Of a stretch of DNA of 64,000 bases, positions 10,628 to 20,530 are shown in pieces. Numbering within the stretch: position 1 is the first letter of the stretch; each line of letters starts with the position of its first letter. The DNA lies in NCBI RefSeq assembly GCF_017349355.1, contig NZ_JAFMPM010000006.1:1-64000 (forward strand), given 5' to 3'. Under the pieces are notes generated by a model that made no database searches, had not been told where the DNA came from, and was given only the letters and a program-made list of their open reading frames with translations. Origin of the DNA: Thiothrix fructosivorans (GTDB lineage Bacteria; Pseudomonadota; Gammaproteobacteria; Thiotrichales; Thiotrichaceae). The position numbers were made by a program, and so were the translations under genes.

Positions 10628-11242
10628 ATGGTTGTCACAGCTACTCTTTATTACATCCATGACCCAATGTGTAGTTGGTGTTATGCCTTCCGCCCTGTCT
10701 GGGAGCAAATCCAGCAACAACTACCCGTCGATATTCGGGTGCAATACGTACTCGGCGGGCTTGCGCCCGATTCTGATCAACCGATGCCGCTGGAAACTCG
10801 CGCCTATGTACAAGATCAGTGGCATAAGATCATTCAGACTGTACCGGGGACGGTGTTCAACTTTGATTTTTGGGAGCAGTGTCAGCCGCGCCGTTCCACC
10901 TATCCGGCTTGCCGTGCTGTGCTATTGGCACGTGAACAGGGGCGTGATTGCGAAATCGCTATGATCCACGCGATTCAGAATGCCTATTACCAACACGCAC
11001 AAAATCCATCCGATACCGATACTTTGTGCGCACTGGCACAGCAAGTTGGGCTAGATACGGATGCTTTCGCGCTTGCTTTGAATGCGGAAGCGACTCAGCA
11101 GGCATTGTTAGCGGATATGATGCTGGCACGGAAGGTTGGAGGAAACAGCTTCCCGTCGCTATTTTTGCAGCGAGATGGAAAGATTCGGCAAATTGCGCAG
11201 GATTACGAAAATGCAAAGGTAGTATTGGCAAAAATTGAGTAA
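10628..11242 (+). CDS. DsbA/FrnE-like thioredoxin-fold protein
   Basis: It starts with a beta strand followed by the redox motif DPMCSWCYAF. A helical insertion of about 110 residues and a cis-Pro loop (GGNSFPSLFLQ) follow, as in the DsbA-like FrnE subfamily. There is no signal peptide when translation starts at the ATG at 10628 (AGGTG upstream), so it is likely a cytosolic thiol oxidoreductase or isomerase. An upstream TTG at 10607 would add seven residues without a better fit. It is divergent from pip with about 70 bases between. Confidence 0.82.
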   Translation: MVVTATLYYIHDPMCSWCYAFRPVWEQIQQQLPVDIRVQYVLGGLAPDSDQPMPLETRAYVQDQWHKIIQTVPGTVFNFDFWEQCQPRRSTYPACRAVLLAREQGRDCEIAMIHAIQNAYYQHAQNPSDTDTLCALAQQVGLDTDAFALALNAEATQQALLADMMLARKVGGNSFPSLFLQRDGKIRQIAQDYENAKVVLAKIE

Positions 11243-11399
11243 TTTACTAATTTCAGATTTTTTAAATAGTATTACGATACTTCTCAGGTATAGACATAGC
11301 CTCAAGCCATGTGAAAAATTCCTATTGAATAGGATAGAGAGAATTTGCATATCCTGTTAGACTTAGAATATACATATAACTCATTAACCACGAAAATCA

Positions 11400-12316
11400 A
11401 TGATCCCCATGACATTTCCAAACGACATAAAACTTTCAATGAGAGACTGTATTCTAAAGGTTTTATGGCCTAAAGATGATATAGTGACATTTTTTCGGAA
11501 CAACAGTTGTACAAAGTCAGATATTGATGCTCTTGGAGATCACAAGACATTACATCGTTATCAAATCGTAGACAACATGTTCACCTATTTAAGTACAAAG
11601 CCTGATGAAGGCTTAGGCCAATATCGGGCAATGCTTCAGTCACTAGTTAACTGGCAACAGTTTGACCCGTACTACTTTGAAAAACTTGGAAAACTTGACA
11701 AAACAGAAGCTGAGAGATCTATCACTCATCTTAAACAACTACAAGAAATACGAGATCACAAAATTCAAGAGCGACGTAAAGCACAAGCACGAAAAGAAGC
11801 AGCGACTAAAGTACCGTCAACAACACTTCCCGAACTGAAAACAAAATTCATTTCTTTACTACAAAGCGAGGTTATCGGTGCTAAACGCGGATATGTTCTC
11901 GAAGAAATTCTTCAATCACTTTGCAAGATCTCCTCGTTAGAGGTAACAGAACCTTATCGTGTGAATGGAGAACAGATTGACGGCTCACTAAAATACGATG
12001 GTGAGCATTATATCATTGAAGCCAAGTGGCAAGAAAAAGCTATTGCAAATGAGGCAGTATATCAATTTGCCGGAAAAATTGAAGGAAAAATGTATGGGCG
12101 CGGTTTTTTATTTCAATCCACGGATTTAGCAAAAATGTAATTAACTCTCTAGTAGCAGGAAAAGCAATAAAAACAGTATTTATAGATGGTGGTGACTTAA
12201 TAATAACCTTAGAAGGACTCATAAGCTTTCCTGAAATGATTGATAGAAAAATCAAAGCAGCTCAAACAAAAGGTCTGATATACATAGATGCGATTACTGG
12301 CAAACAAAAAACATAA
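11400..12316 (+). pseudogene. PD-(D/E)XK restriction-like endonuclease, frameshifted
   Basis: The first frame encodes 246 residues and stops at 12138-12140. A helical N-terminal region of about 140 residues is followed by a nuclease core with GYVLEEILQSL, EQIDGSLKYDG and YIIEAKW, the Asp and Glu-x-Lys of PD-(D/E)XK enzymes. After a six-T run (12104-12109) the matching C-terminal part continues in another frame to 12316: FISIHGFSKNV, TVFIDGGDLIITLEG, KIKAAQTKGLIYID, typical of stand-alone Mrr-like nucleases. One extra T would restore a protein of about 305 residues. It is AT-rich compared with its neighbours, suggesting transfer. A true mutation, phase variation or a sequencing error are all possible. 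Confidence 0.75.
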
Positions 12317-12364
12317 TAAAACTCGAAATATCAACCAAATAAACCAATTACAAGCCACTGATTA

Positions 12365-13921
12365 TTAAATAATAAAATCAGTATCCCAATCCTTAACTGC
12401 CTTATCGGTGCTGCTGAAATTAACCCCCAGCAGCACCTTCTGCCGAGCATCCATCAGATACTTCTCAGCATAACCTTTGTCCCTAATCTGCTGCAAAGCC
12501 GCTTCTGCACTCTTATTCAGCTTAAACTCAATCACATAAATATGAGTATCGGTTTTCACCACACAATCCAACCGTCCATTATTGGTATTAACTTCACTTT
12601 CGGCATATTGCCCCAGATAGAAAAACACCAGATAAATCAGGCTATGGTAATAGCTTTCTGCTTCTGCGATAAAAATCTGAGACGGGATGTTTCTGAAAAT
12701 GCTATTGATAATCCGAATCAAACTATCCATGTCATTCTGGTAAAACGCTTGACGCAGTTGCAACACCATTGGCGTACCAATAGACGCTTCGGTATGCTGA
12801 ATTTCGGCAATCAAATAACGCAGCATCGACTCCTTAACTTCCCGATTCGGGTAGCCAAGTCGATACACATTGAATTCATTCTGTTGTTTAATAGTCAAAT
12901 ACCCCGTCTGAAACAGCACCGGATACACTTGCAAATCCGTCAGGTCATAAGCCGCAAAAGCCAGCTCATCCACCTCTACTTCATCCACCTCATAAAGCCA
13001 CTTCTGCCGCATCAGTTTGAGCAAAAATGTTGGCGTTCCCGTTGAAAACCAGTAATTATTAAACTGCCCCGTATCCAAATAAGACATCAACGAAAACGGG
13101 TTATAGAGCTTAACATCCTGCCCCCAACTGTAGCCGTTATACCATTCACGGATCAGCGCAAGTTGTGCCTCAACACTGCGTTTACTCTGCTGCGCCAATT
13201 CCGCAATGCGCTCACCAAAATACAGCTCAACTTCCTGTTGCGTATACCCCGTCAACGCCACATAACGCGGATGCTGCGTAATGTCTTTCAAATGATTCAG
13301 GTCAGAGAAAATGGATACCTGACTAAATTTCGATACCCCCGTCATCATCAGAAACTCGATATGTACGCTGCTGTCTTTCAGGATGGAATAAAACGCTTTC
13401 AATAATTGCTGATTAGCTTGAGCCTGCGCAATATCATCCAAATAATCGGTCAATGGCTTGTCGTACTCGTCAATCAGCACCACCACGCTGCCTTGTTGAT
13501 GTGCCAACTTGCGCAACAACTCACGGAACTGACGCGCAATACCTTCCTCCTGCAATTGAATGCCCCACTGACTGCTCTGTAATTGCAATTCTGAGAGTAA
13601 AGCCGCTTCCAACCCTAGGGTTTTGAACCCAATGTCATTGAGCGAAAGATGCAGTACGGGGCGCGTTTTTGCCCAATCCCAACGCGATTCAATCCATAAC
13701 CCCTTGAACAGCTCTCGATCCCCACGGTACAGGTGCTTAATCACCGACAGCATCAGCGACTTGCCAAAGCGACGCGGACGTGCCAAAAAGTGATAACGCC
13801 CCGTCGTCACCAAATCATGGATGATTTGCGTTTTATCCACATACAAATAGTCATCCTGACGGATGCCGTCAAAATTCTGAAGACCAATCGGCAATTTGAG
13901 CGGAAGGCTACTGTGGGTCAT
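12365..13921 (-). CDS. AAA-ATPase-like protein with C-terminal PD-(D/E)XK domain (DUF1703 type)
   Basis: Residues 1-200 form an AAA-ATPase-like domain with LPIGLQNFDGIRQDDYLYVD, a P-loop-like RPRRFGKSLMLS and Walker B VVVLIDEYDKPL. Residues 420-518 form the PDDEXK_9 nuclease-like domain with NGRLDCVVKTDTHIYVIEFK. Such proteins occur in many copies in filamentous and gut bacteria; their role is unknown, and mobile-element or defence functions have been suggested. It converges on the frameshifted nuclease with about 50 bases between. Confidence 0.85.
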   Translation of the reverse strand: MTHSSLPLKLPIGLQNFDGIRQDDYLYVDKTQIIHDLVTTGRYHFLARPRRFGKSLMLSVIKHLYRGDRELFKGLWIESRWDWAKTRPVLHLSLNDIGFKTLGLEAALLSELQLQSSQWGIQLQEEGIARQFRELLRKLAHQQGSVVVLIDEYDKPLTDYLDDIAQAQANQQLLKAFYSILKDSSVHIEFLMMTGVSKFSQVSIFSDLNHLKDITQHPRYVALTGYTQQEVELYFGERIAELAQQSKRSVEAQLALIREWYNGYSWGQDVKLYNPFSLMSYLDTGQFNNYWFSTGTPTFLLKLMRQKWLYEVDEVEVDELAFAAYDLTDLQVYPVLFQTGYLTIKQQNEFNVYRLGYPNREVKESMLRYLIAEIQHTEASIGTPMVLQLRQAFYQNDMDSLIRIINSIFRNIPSQIFIAEAESYYHSLIYLVFFYLGQYAESEVNTNNGRLDCVVKTDTHIYVIEFKLNKSAEAALQQIRDKGYAEKYLMDARQKVLLGVNFSSTDKAVKDWDTDFII

Positions 13922-13988
13922 GGCATAGGCTACGGTTTACGGGTGTAAGGCAAGTATACACAACCTAATCTCAATTGGACGCACCACA

Positions 13989-14447
13989 ATGAACAACCTC
14001 GAATTCCACTGGAACAGACTAGAAACGCTCTCCACCCACGCCTACCACGCCATCATGGTCGCCCGCCAAACCGTATTCGTCGAAGAACAGCAAATTTGCT
14101 GCGTCGATGCCGACCACCACGACACCCATTGCTGGCATCTCACAGCCCTGCACGACGGCAACCTGGCCGCCTACTTGCGCGTCGTCGACCCCGGCGAAAA
14201 ATACCCCGAACCCGCCATCGGCAGAGTGCTCACCACCCAAGCCTACCGCCGCCTTGGTCTAGGCAAACACATCATGCAAATCGCCATCGCCCACATCGCC
14301 ACGCAATACCCCGCTCAAGCCATCCGCATCAGCGCCCAATCCTACCTCCAACCCTTTTACGAAAATCTCGGTTTTGCAACCGTGGGCGACGCCTACCTCG
14401 AAGAAGGCATTCTGCACATCGAAATGCTGCGTCCGTCCAACACTTAA
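13989..14447 (+). CDS. elaA: ElaA-like GNAT N-acetyltransferase
   Basis: This 152-residue GNAT-fold protein begins FHWNRLETLSTHAYHAIM and has FVEEQQICCVDADHHD, both typical of ElaA. The acetyl-CoA loop is RRLGLGKHIM and a C-terminal FYENLGFATVGDAYLEEGI completes the domain. The substrate is unknown. It stands alone between the divergent AAA-ATPase-like gene and the beta-oxidation operon. No strong ribosome binding site is seen. Confidence 0.88.
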   Translation: MNNLEFHWNRLETLSTHAYHAIMVARQTVFVEEQQICCVDADHHDTHCWHLTALHDGNLAAYLRVVDPGEKYPEPAIGRVLTTQAYRRLGLGKHIMQIAIAHIATQYPAQAIRISAQSYLQPFYENLGFATVGDAYLEEGILHIEMLRPSNT

Positions 14448-14542
14448 CACCACAAACAGCACATTGATTTGACGCAACTAATTCCGAGTCCTACCATCAG
14501 ATATAACAAGCAAAATAAAACCGTACCAATGGAGGAGCAAGC

Positions 14543-15667
14543 ATGAAGAGCGTTGTGATAGCCGGGTACGCCCGCACTCCCTTTACTACCGCCCACAAGG
14601 GCGCGTTTGCCAAAGTCCGCCCCGACGACCTTGCCGCCGCCGCTGTGGTCGGTTTGCTCGCTAGGACGGGCGTTGACGGCAACGCCATCGAAGACCTAAT
14701 CCTCGGCTGCGCCTTCCCCGAAGGTGAGCAAGGCTTCAACATGGCGCGGCTGGTTGTGCTAATGGCAGGCTTGCCGCAAGCCGTCGGCGGTGTCACCGTC
14801 AACCGTTTCTGCGGCTCATCCATGCAAGCCATCCACCAAGCGGCAGGCGCAATCCAGATGAATGCCGGAAACGCCTTCATCTGCGCCGGAGTCGAATCCA
14901 TGACCCGTATCCCCATGACTGGCTTCAATCCCTCCCCGAACCCCAAGCTCTACGCCGAACTTCCCGCCGCTTACATTAGCATGGGGCAGACCGCCGAAAA
15001 CATCGCCAAACGCTACCGCATTTCCCGCGAGGAACAAGAAGCCTTCAGCGTCACCAGCCAGCAAAAAGCCGCCGCCGCGCAAGCCGCTGGCAAACTTGCC
15101 GCTGAAATCATCCCCGTCGGCAACGTCACCCAAGACGGCTGCATCCGCCCCGACACCACGCAGGAAGCCTTGGCTGGCCTGAAACTCGCCTTCGACACCC
15201 ACGGCACTGTCACCGCCGGAACAGCCTCGCCGCTCACCGACGGCGCATCCGCCACCCTAATATGCAGCGAAGACTTCGCCCAAGCGCACGGCTTACCTAT
15301 CCTCGCCCGCATCCGCAGCATTGCCATTTCCGGCTGCGCCCCCGAAGTCATGGGGCTGGGGCCGATCCTGTCCACCCAGAAAGCCCTGCAACGCGCCGGA
15401 CTCAGCGTCGCCGACCTCGACATTATCGAACTCAACGAAGCCTTTGCCTCACAATCCATCGCCTGCATCCGCGACCTCGGCTTGGATACGGCTAAAATCA
15501 ACCTCGACGGCGGCGCAATCGCGCTAGGGCATCCACTCGGTGCAACCGGCGCACGTATCACTGGCAAGGCCGCAGCTCTACTCAAGCGTGAAGGCAAGCA
15601 ATTCGCCCTCGCCACCCAATGCATCGGCGGAGGGCAAGGCATCGCCACTATTCTGGAGGCGCTCTAA
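14543..15667 (+). CDS. Acetyl-CoA acyltransferase (thiolase)
   Basis: This 374-residue thiolase has the nucleophilic Cys in NRFCGSSMQAIH, the second-half signature ELNEAFASQS, and the C-terminal active site ALGHPLGATGARI plus CIGGGQG. It catalyses thiolytic cleavage of 3-ketoacyl-CoA to acetyl-CoA, the last step of beta-oxidation. GGAGGAG lies 6-8 bases before the ATG. The stop overlaps the next start by one base (TAATG), so the operon is translationally coupled. It is FadA-like in function; chain-length preference is not visible. Confidence 0.92.
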   Translation: MKSVVIAGYARTPFTTAHKGAFAKVRPDDLAAAAVVGLLARTGVDGNAIEDLILGCAFPEGEQGFNMARLVVLMAGLPQAVGGVTVNRFCGSSMQAIHQAAGAIQMNAGNAFICAGVESMTRIPMTGFNPSPNPKLYAELPAAYISMGQTAENIAKRYRISREEQEAFSVTSQQKAAAAQAAGKLAAEIIPVGNVTQDGCIRPDTTQEALAGLKLAFDTHGTVTAGTASPLTDGASATLICSEDFAQAHGLPILARIRSIAISGCAPEVMGLGPILSTQKALQRAGLSVADLDIIELNEAFASQSIACIRDLGLDTAKINLDGGAIALGHPLGATGARITGKAAALLKREGKQFALATQCIGGGQGIATILEAL

Positions 15668-17958
15668 TGGACATCCACAAAGTTGCCGTCATCGGCGCAG
15701 GCGTGATGGGTGCAGGCATTGCCGCCCATATCGCCAACGCCGGAATCCCCGTGCTGCTGCTCGACATCACCACCCCCACCCTCGACAAACTGCTGAAAGC
15801 TGACCCCGCACCGCTGATGCACCCTAAAAACGCCCGCTTGATCACCCCCGGCAATATCGACGACCACTTGGCAGCCTTACGTGATTGCGACTGGATCATC
15901 GAAGCCATCGTCGAAAATCTAGCCATCAAACAGGAGTTGTACCGCAAACTCGCCACAGTACGCCGCGCCGATGCGGTAGTTTCCTCCAACACCTCCTCCA
16001 TTCCCCTGCACGAACTGATTGCAGGGCTGCCCGATGATTTCGCCGCGCATTGCATGATCACCCACTTTTTCAATCCACCGCGTTACATGCGTTTATTGGA
16101 GATCGTCAGCCGTGCCCAAACTGATCAAGATGCACTGGCAAAAATCAGCTATTTCTGCGACCACAAACTCGGCAAAGGTGTCGTCACCGCCAATGACACA
16201 CCCGGATTCATCGCCAACCGCATCGGCATTTTCTGGATACAAACCGCCATCCACGAAGCTATCGCACTAGGTTTAACCGTGGAAGAAGCCGATGCCGTGA
16301 TCGGTAAACCGATGGGTATTCCCAAAACGGGCGTGTTCGGCTTATCCGATTTGGTGGGTATCGACCTGATGCCGCATTTGATGCACAGCATGAAACACAG
16401 CTTGCCAGCGGGTGATGCGTTGCTGGAAAAAGCCAACATTCCGCCCGTCATCCAAACCATGATCGACACGGGTTACACCGGGCGCAAAGGCAAAGGGGGA
16501 TTCTATCGCCTTAACCGCGACGGTGGCGAAAAGGTCAAGGAATCCATTAACTTGCAAACGGGTGAATACAGTGTATCGCAAGCTGCCAAACTGGACAGTG
16601 TGAAAGCCAGCCGTGACGGGGGCTTGCAAGCACTGGTCTCCCACCCCGACAAGGGCGGGCAGTATGCGTGGCGAGTGCTGTCGCAAACCCTGCGTTATGC
16701 CGCCGCGCTTGTGCCGGACATTGCTGATGATATTTGTGCCGTCGATACTGCGATGAAACTGGGCTACAACTGGAGGTTGGGGCCGTTTGAGCTGATTGAC
16801 CAGTTGGGGGTAGCGGCGTTTGCACAGCGGTTGGCGGCGGAGGGGATGGAGATTCCGCCGTTGTTGGAAAAGGCGCGTGAACAGGGGTTTTATCGGCATG
16901 AAGCAGGCGAAACCTTCTATCTTCAACCCGATGGCACATATACTCCGCTGCAACGCCCCGCCGGAGTCCTCCTCCTCGCCGATCTCAAACGCCACACCAC
17001 ACCACTCTTGGAAAACGATGCTGCCAGCCTCTGGGACATCGGCGATGGCGTTGCCTGCCTTGAATTCCACAGCAAAATGAATTCGCTCGACCCGCAAATT
17101 CTGGAGCTGATTGAAGAAAGCATCGCCTTCATCCCCAACAATCACCAAGCGCTGGTGATTTACAACGAAGGCAGCAATTTCTCCGCAGGCGCAAACCTCG
17201 GTTTGCTGGTCTTTGCCGCGCAACTCGGTGGTTGGGATGAAGTGGATAATATCGTGCGTGCGGGTCAGCGTATTTACCAAACGCTCAAATACGCTCCCTT
17301 CCCCGTGGTCGGCGCCCCCTCCGGCATGGCGCTCGGTGGTGGCTGCGAAATCTTGCTGCATTGCGATGCCGTGCAAGCCCATGCTGAAACCTATATCGGG
17401 CTGATAGAAACGGGCGTTGGGCTGATCCCCAGTTGGGGCGGCTGTAAGGAAATGCTGCACCGTTGGAGCAGCTTCCGCAAACGCCCCGGCGGTTTCCTGC
17501 CACCGGTGCTGAAATGCTTTGAAATCATCAGCGTCGCCACCGTTGCCAAATCCGCGCAAGAAGCCAAAGATTACCTATTCCTGCGCCCAACCGACGGTAT
17601 CACCATGAACCGCGACCGCTTGCTGGCAGACGCGAAAGCCCACGCCCTTACCATGGTGGCAAACTATCAGCCACCTGAACCGCCAGTATTCCACCTCCCC
17701 GGTGCAACCGCCCGCGTCGCGATGGAAATGGCAGTCAACGATTTTGTCGCACAAGGCAAAGCCACGCCTTACGATGCCGTGATTGCCAACACACTCGCGG
17801 CAGTCCTCAGCGGCGGTGACACTGACATAACCGATACCTTGAGTGAAACCGATTTGCTGGCATTGGAACACCAGCATTTCATGCAAATCGTCCGCAACCC
17901 CGCCACGCTGGCGAGGGTCAGCCACATGCTCGAAACCGGCAAACCGCTAAGGAACTGA
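15667..17958 (+). CDS. 3-hydroxyacyl-CoA dehydrogenase / enoyl-CoA hydratase
   Basis: The order is dehydrogenase first, hydratase last, as in FadN/YusL-type proteins and opposite to E. coli FadB. Residues 1-190 carry the NAD motif VIGAGVMGAGIAAHI and the catalytic HFFNPPRYM. Two 3HCDH C-terminal domains follow to about residue 450, with GRKGKGGFYR. Residues 460-763 form a crotonase domain with both catalytic Glu (GGGCEILLHC and YIGLIETGVGLIPSWGG). It performs hydration and NAD-dependent oxidation in beta-oxidation. The start is the ATG overlapping the thiolase stop, preceded by GGAGG. Confidence 0.92.
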   Translation: MDIHKVAVIGAGVMGAGIAAHIANAGIPVLLLDITTPTLDKLLKADPAPLMHPKNARLITPGNIDDHLAALRDCDWIIEAIVENLAIKQELYRKLATVRRADAVVSSNTSSIPLHELIAGLPDDFAAHCMITHFFNPPRYMRLLEIVSRAQTDQDALAKISYFCDHKLGKGVVTANDTPGFIANRIGIFWIQTAIHEAIALGLTVEEADAVIGKPMGIPKTGVFGLSDLVGIDLMPHLMHSMKHSLPAGDALLEKANIPPVIQTMIDTGYTGRKGKGGFYRLNRDGGEKVKESINLQTGEYSVSQAAKLDSVKASRDGGLQALVSHPDKGGQYAWRVLSQTLRYAAALVPDIADDICAVDTAMKLGYNWRLGPFELIDQLGVAAFAQRLAAEGMEIPPLLEKAREQGFYRHEAGETFYLQPDGTYTPLQRPAGVLLLADLKRHTTPLLENDAASLWDIGDGVACLEFHSKMNSLDPQILELIEESIAFIPNNHQALVIYNEGSNFSAGANLGLLVFAAQLGGWDEVDNIVRAGQRIYQTLKYAPFPVVGAPSGMALGGGCEILLHCDAVQAHAETYIGLIETGVGLIPSWGGCKEMLHRWSSFRKRPGGFLPPVLKCFEIISVATVAKSAQEAKDYLFLRPTDGITMNRDRLLADAKAHALTMVANYQPPEPPVFHLPGATARVAMEMAVNDFVAQGKATPYDAVIANTLAAVLSGGDTDITDTLSETDLLALEHQHFMQIVRNPATLARVSHMLETGKPLRN

Positions 17959-17961
17959 CGT

Positions 17962-18786
17962 ATGGATACCCTACACGGCAAAACCTTATTCATCACCGGC
18001 GGCAGTCGCGGTATTGGCTTGGCGATTGCGCTCAAAGCTGCTAGCGAAGGCGCAAACATCGTCATCGCCGCGAAAACCACCGAACCAAATCCTAAACTAC
18101 CCGGCACAATCTACAGCGCGGCTGCCGAGATCGAAGCTGCTGGCGGCAACGCTTTACCGCTCGCTGTCGACATCCGGGACGACGCGCAAATCCAAGCCGC
18201 TGTGCAACAAACGGTCGCCACCTTCGGCGGCATCGACATACTGGTGAATAACGCTAGCGCCATCAGCCTCAGTGGTACGTTGGACACGCCACTGAAACGT
18301 TTTGACCTGATGCAACAAGTGAACGCTCGCGGCACATTCGCTGTGTCACAAGCCTGCTTGCCGTACTTGCTACAAGCGGCGAATCCGCACATCCTCATGC
18401 TTTCCCCGCCGCTAGCGATGCATCCGAAATGGTTTAAAGATCACCTTGCGTACACAATGGCGAAATACGGCATGAGTATGTGCGTATTGGGTATGGCAGA
18501 AGAGTTTCGGGGACGGGTGGCAGTCAATGCGCTCTGGCCACGCACGGTGATTTTGACCGCTGCCATGCAAATGCTGGGCGACACAGTACAACCCGCCATG
18601 TGCCGCAAGCCAGATATTGTGGCGGATGCTGCCATTGCTATTTTTAAACGAGCGGCATATACCCATACTGGCAATTTTTACCTCGATGAAGACGTGCTAA
18701 CGCAGGCTGGGGTGACGGATTTCACGCACTATGCGGTTAACCCCGATCACGCCCTGATGACAGATCTGTTTCTGGAGGAGACATAA
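17962..18786 (+). CDS. Short-chain dehydrogenase, HSDL2-like
   Basis: This 274-residue classical SDR has the cofactor loop TGGSRGIGLAIAL, NNASAIS, and the catalytic YTMAKYGMS (Tyr and Lys present); the usual upstream Ser lies in MLSPPL. The extended loop AAKTTEPNPKLPGTIY matches the hydroxysteroid-dehydrogenase-like 2 group seen in acyl-CoA and terpenoid catabolic operons. It lies three bases after the dehydrogenase/hydratase stop, with AAGGA upstream. It probably handles a hydroxy- or keto-acyl substrate; which one is unknown. Confidence 0.85.
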   Translation: MDTLHGKTLFITGGSRGIGLAIALKAASEGANIVIAAKTTEPNPKLPGTIYSAAAEIEAAGGNALPLAVDIRDDAQIQAAVQQTVATFGGIDILVNNASAISLSGTLDTPLKRFDLMQQVNARGTFAVSQACLPYLLQAANPHILMLSPPLAMHPKWFKDHLAYTMAKYGMSMCVLGMAEEFRGRVAVNALWPRTVILTAAMQMLGDTVQPAMCRKPDIVADAAIAIFKRAAYTHTGNFYLDEDVLTQAGVTDFTHYAVNPDHALMTDLFLEET

Positions 18787-20451
18787 ATGGACAAACGCTG
18801 GCTACAAAGCTACCCAAAACACGTTCCGGCAGAAATAGACACGCATCAATACCGTTCGCTGGTTGACCTGTTCCAGCAAAGCGTCGCGCAATACCACGAC
18901 CGCCCTGCCTTCAGCAATTTGGGCAAGGTGTTGAGTTATGCGGACGTTGACCGCCTAACCCAACAATTTGCCGCTTACCTGATCCACGGCGCGGGGTTGA
19001 AAGCGGGCGACAGGATTGCGCTGATGATGCCGAATTTGCTGCAATACCCAATTGCACTGTTCGGTGCATTGCGGGCGGGCTTAGTCGTGGTCAACACCAA
19101 CCCGCTGTACACCGACCGCGAACTCGAACACCAATTGAAGGATTCTGGTGCAACCGCCATCGTGATCCTCGCCAATTTTGCGCACACGCTGGAAGACGTG
19201 ATGGATGAGGTCGGCATCAAAACCATTATTACCACCGAAATCGGCGACTTGCTGGGCTTCCCCAAAGCGCTGCTGGTGAATGCGGTGGTTAAGTATGTGA
19301 AAAAGCTAGTGCCTGCTTTCCAACTGCCGGAAGCAACCCCTTTCAATCAAGCGCTGGCTATCGGCAAACAGCACGTCGCCCATTTCAAAGATGCCAATCC
19401 GCACCATGAAGACGCGGCATTCCTGCAATACACTGGCGGCACAACCGGTGTTGCCAAAGGCGCAGTACTCACCCACCGCAATATGATTGCCAATATGCTG
19501 CAAGCCGAAGCGTGGACAACGGCAGATTTGGTGGCTGGCAAGGAAATTTTCATCACTGCCCTGCCGCTTTACCATGTGTTTGCGCTGACCGCGAATGCGA
19601 TGTTTGCGCTGAAAATGGGTGCTAAAAACGTATTGATCACCAACCCGCGTGATTTTCCTGCCTTCATCAAAGACTTGGCGCATGAACCGTTTACGTTCAT
19701 CACCGGAGTTAACACACTCTACAATGCGCTGCTCAATCAGCCCAATATCAGCAAAGTGGATTTTTCACGCCTGAAAATTGCGTTGGGCGGGGGTATGGCA
19801 GTGCAAAAATCGGTGGCAGAACGCTGGAAAGCCTTGACGGGTATGACCTTGCTGGAAGCCTACGGTTTGACCGAAACCTCGCCTGCGGTGTGCATCAATC
19901 CAGTGGATTTGACCGATTACAACGGCATGATTGGGCTGCCGATTCCCTCCACCGACGTATCGATTCGCGACTTGGACGGTAATGAGTTGGAGGTGGGCGA
20001 AGCAGGTGAATTGTGGGTACGCGGCCCCCAAGTGATGCAGGGTTACTGGCAGCGCCCCGATGAAACCGCCAACGTCATGTCGGGTGATTGGCTGCGCACG
20101 GGCGATGTAGCCGTCATGAACGAGCGCGGTTTCATCAAGCTGGTGGATCGGCTCAAGGATATGGTGCTGGTATCCGGTTTCAATGTGTATCCGAATGAGG
20201 TCGAAGACGTGCTGGCGAGCCACCCTAAGGTGCTGGAAGCGGGTGTCATTGGTATCAAAGACGAGCATTCCGGCGAAGTGGTCAAAGCCTTCGTGGTGAA
20301 AAAAGATGACCGTTTGACACTGGAAGAACTCACCGCATATTGCCGCCACGAGCTTTCCGCCTACAAATGCCCGAAACAAATCGTGTTTGTGACGGCGTTG
20401 CCGAAAAGCAATGTGGGCAAGATTTTGCGGAAGGAACTGCGCAATTTATAA
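18787..20451 (+). CDS. fadD: Long-chain fatty acid-CoA ligase
   Basis: This 554-residue adenylate-forming enzyme has the AMP-binding P-loop YTGGTTGVAKGAVLTHRN, YGLTETSP, the hinge-region LRTGDVAVM and LVDRLKDMVLVSGFNVYP, and the C-terminal catalytic Lys in PKSNVGKILRK. The length and N-terminus resemble FadD. It activates fatty acids to acyl-CoA at the inner membrane. The ATG follows the SDR stop directly, with GGAGGAG upstream. It closes the operon; its product feeds the upstream enzymes. Confidence 0.92.
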   Translation: MDKRWLQSYPKHVPAEIDTHQYRSLVDLFQQSVAQYHDRPAFSNLGKVLSYADVDRLTQQFAAYLIHGAGLKAGDRIALMMPNLLQYPIALFGALRAGLVVVNTNPLYTDRELEHQLKDSGATAIVILANFAHTLEDVMDEVGIKTIITTEIGDLLGFPKALLVNAVVKYVKKLVPAFQLPEATPFNQALAIGKQHVAHFKDANPHHEDAAFLQYTGGTTGVAKGAVLTHRNMIANMLQAEAWTTADLVAGKEIFITALPLYHVFALTANAMFALKMGAKNVLITNPRDFPAFIKDLAHEPFTFITGVNTLYNALLNQPNISKVDFSRLKIALGGGMAVQKSVAERWKALTGMTLLEAYGLTETSPAVCINPVDLTDYNGMIGLPIPSTDVSIRDLDGNELEVGEAGELWVRGPQVMQGYWQRPDETANVMSGDWLRTGDVAVMNERGFIKLVDRLKDMVLVSGFNVYPNEVEDVLASHPKVLEAGVIGIKDEHSGEVVKAFVVKKDDRLTLEELTAYCRHELSAYKCPKQIVFVTALPKSNVGKILRKELRNL

Positions 20452-20530
20452 TGCACTTGATTTAGCGTTAGCTAAAGTAGGCGCAATATGATGGGTAGCA
20501 TATTCGCAGCTAATCGTTTATGTTCATGCT

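Noticed and set aside
12365-13921. Calling the AAA-ATPase-like protein and the frameshifted nuclease one defence island
   Set aside because: Only two genes converge here, with different composition and no other defence genes. The evidence is too thin for a system call.
16342-17559. 405-codon antisense frame in the dehydrogenase/hydratase gene
   Set aside because: It is the mirror of a well-defined two-domain enzyme on the other strand and shows no domain of its own.
20461-20476. Terminator after fadD
   Set aside because: The 6-bp hairpin tttagc/gctaaa has no T-run and a weak stem.
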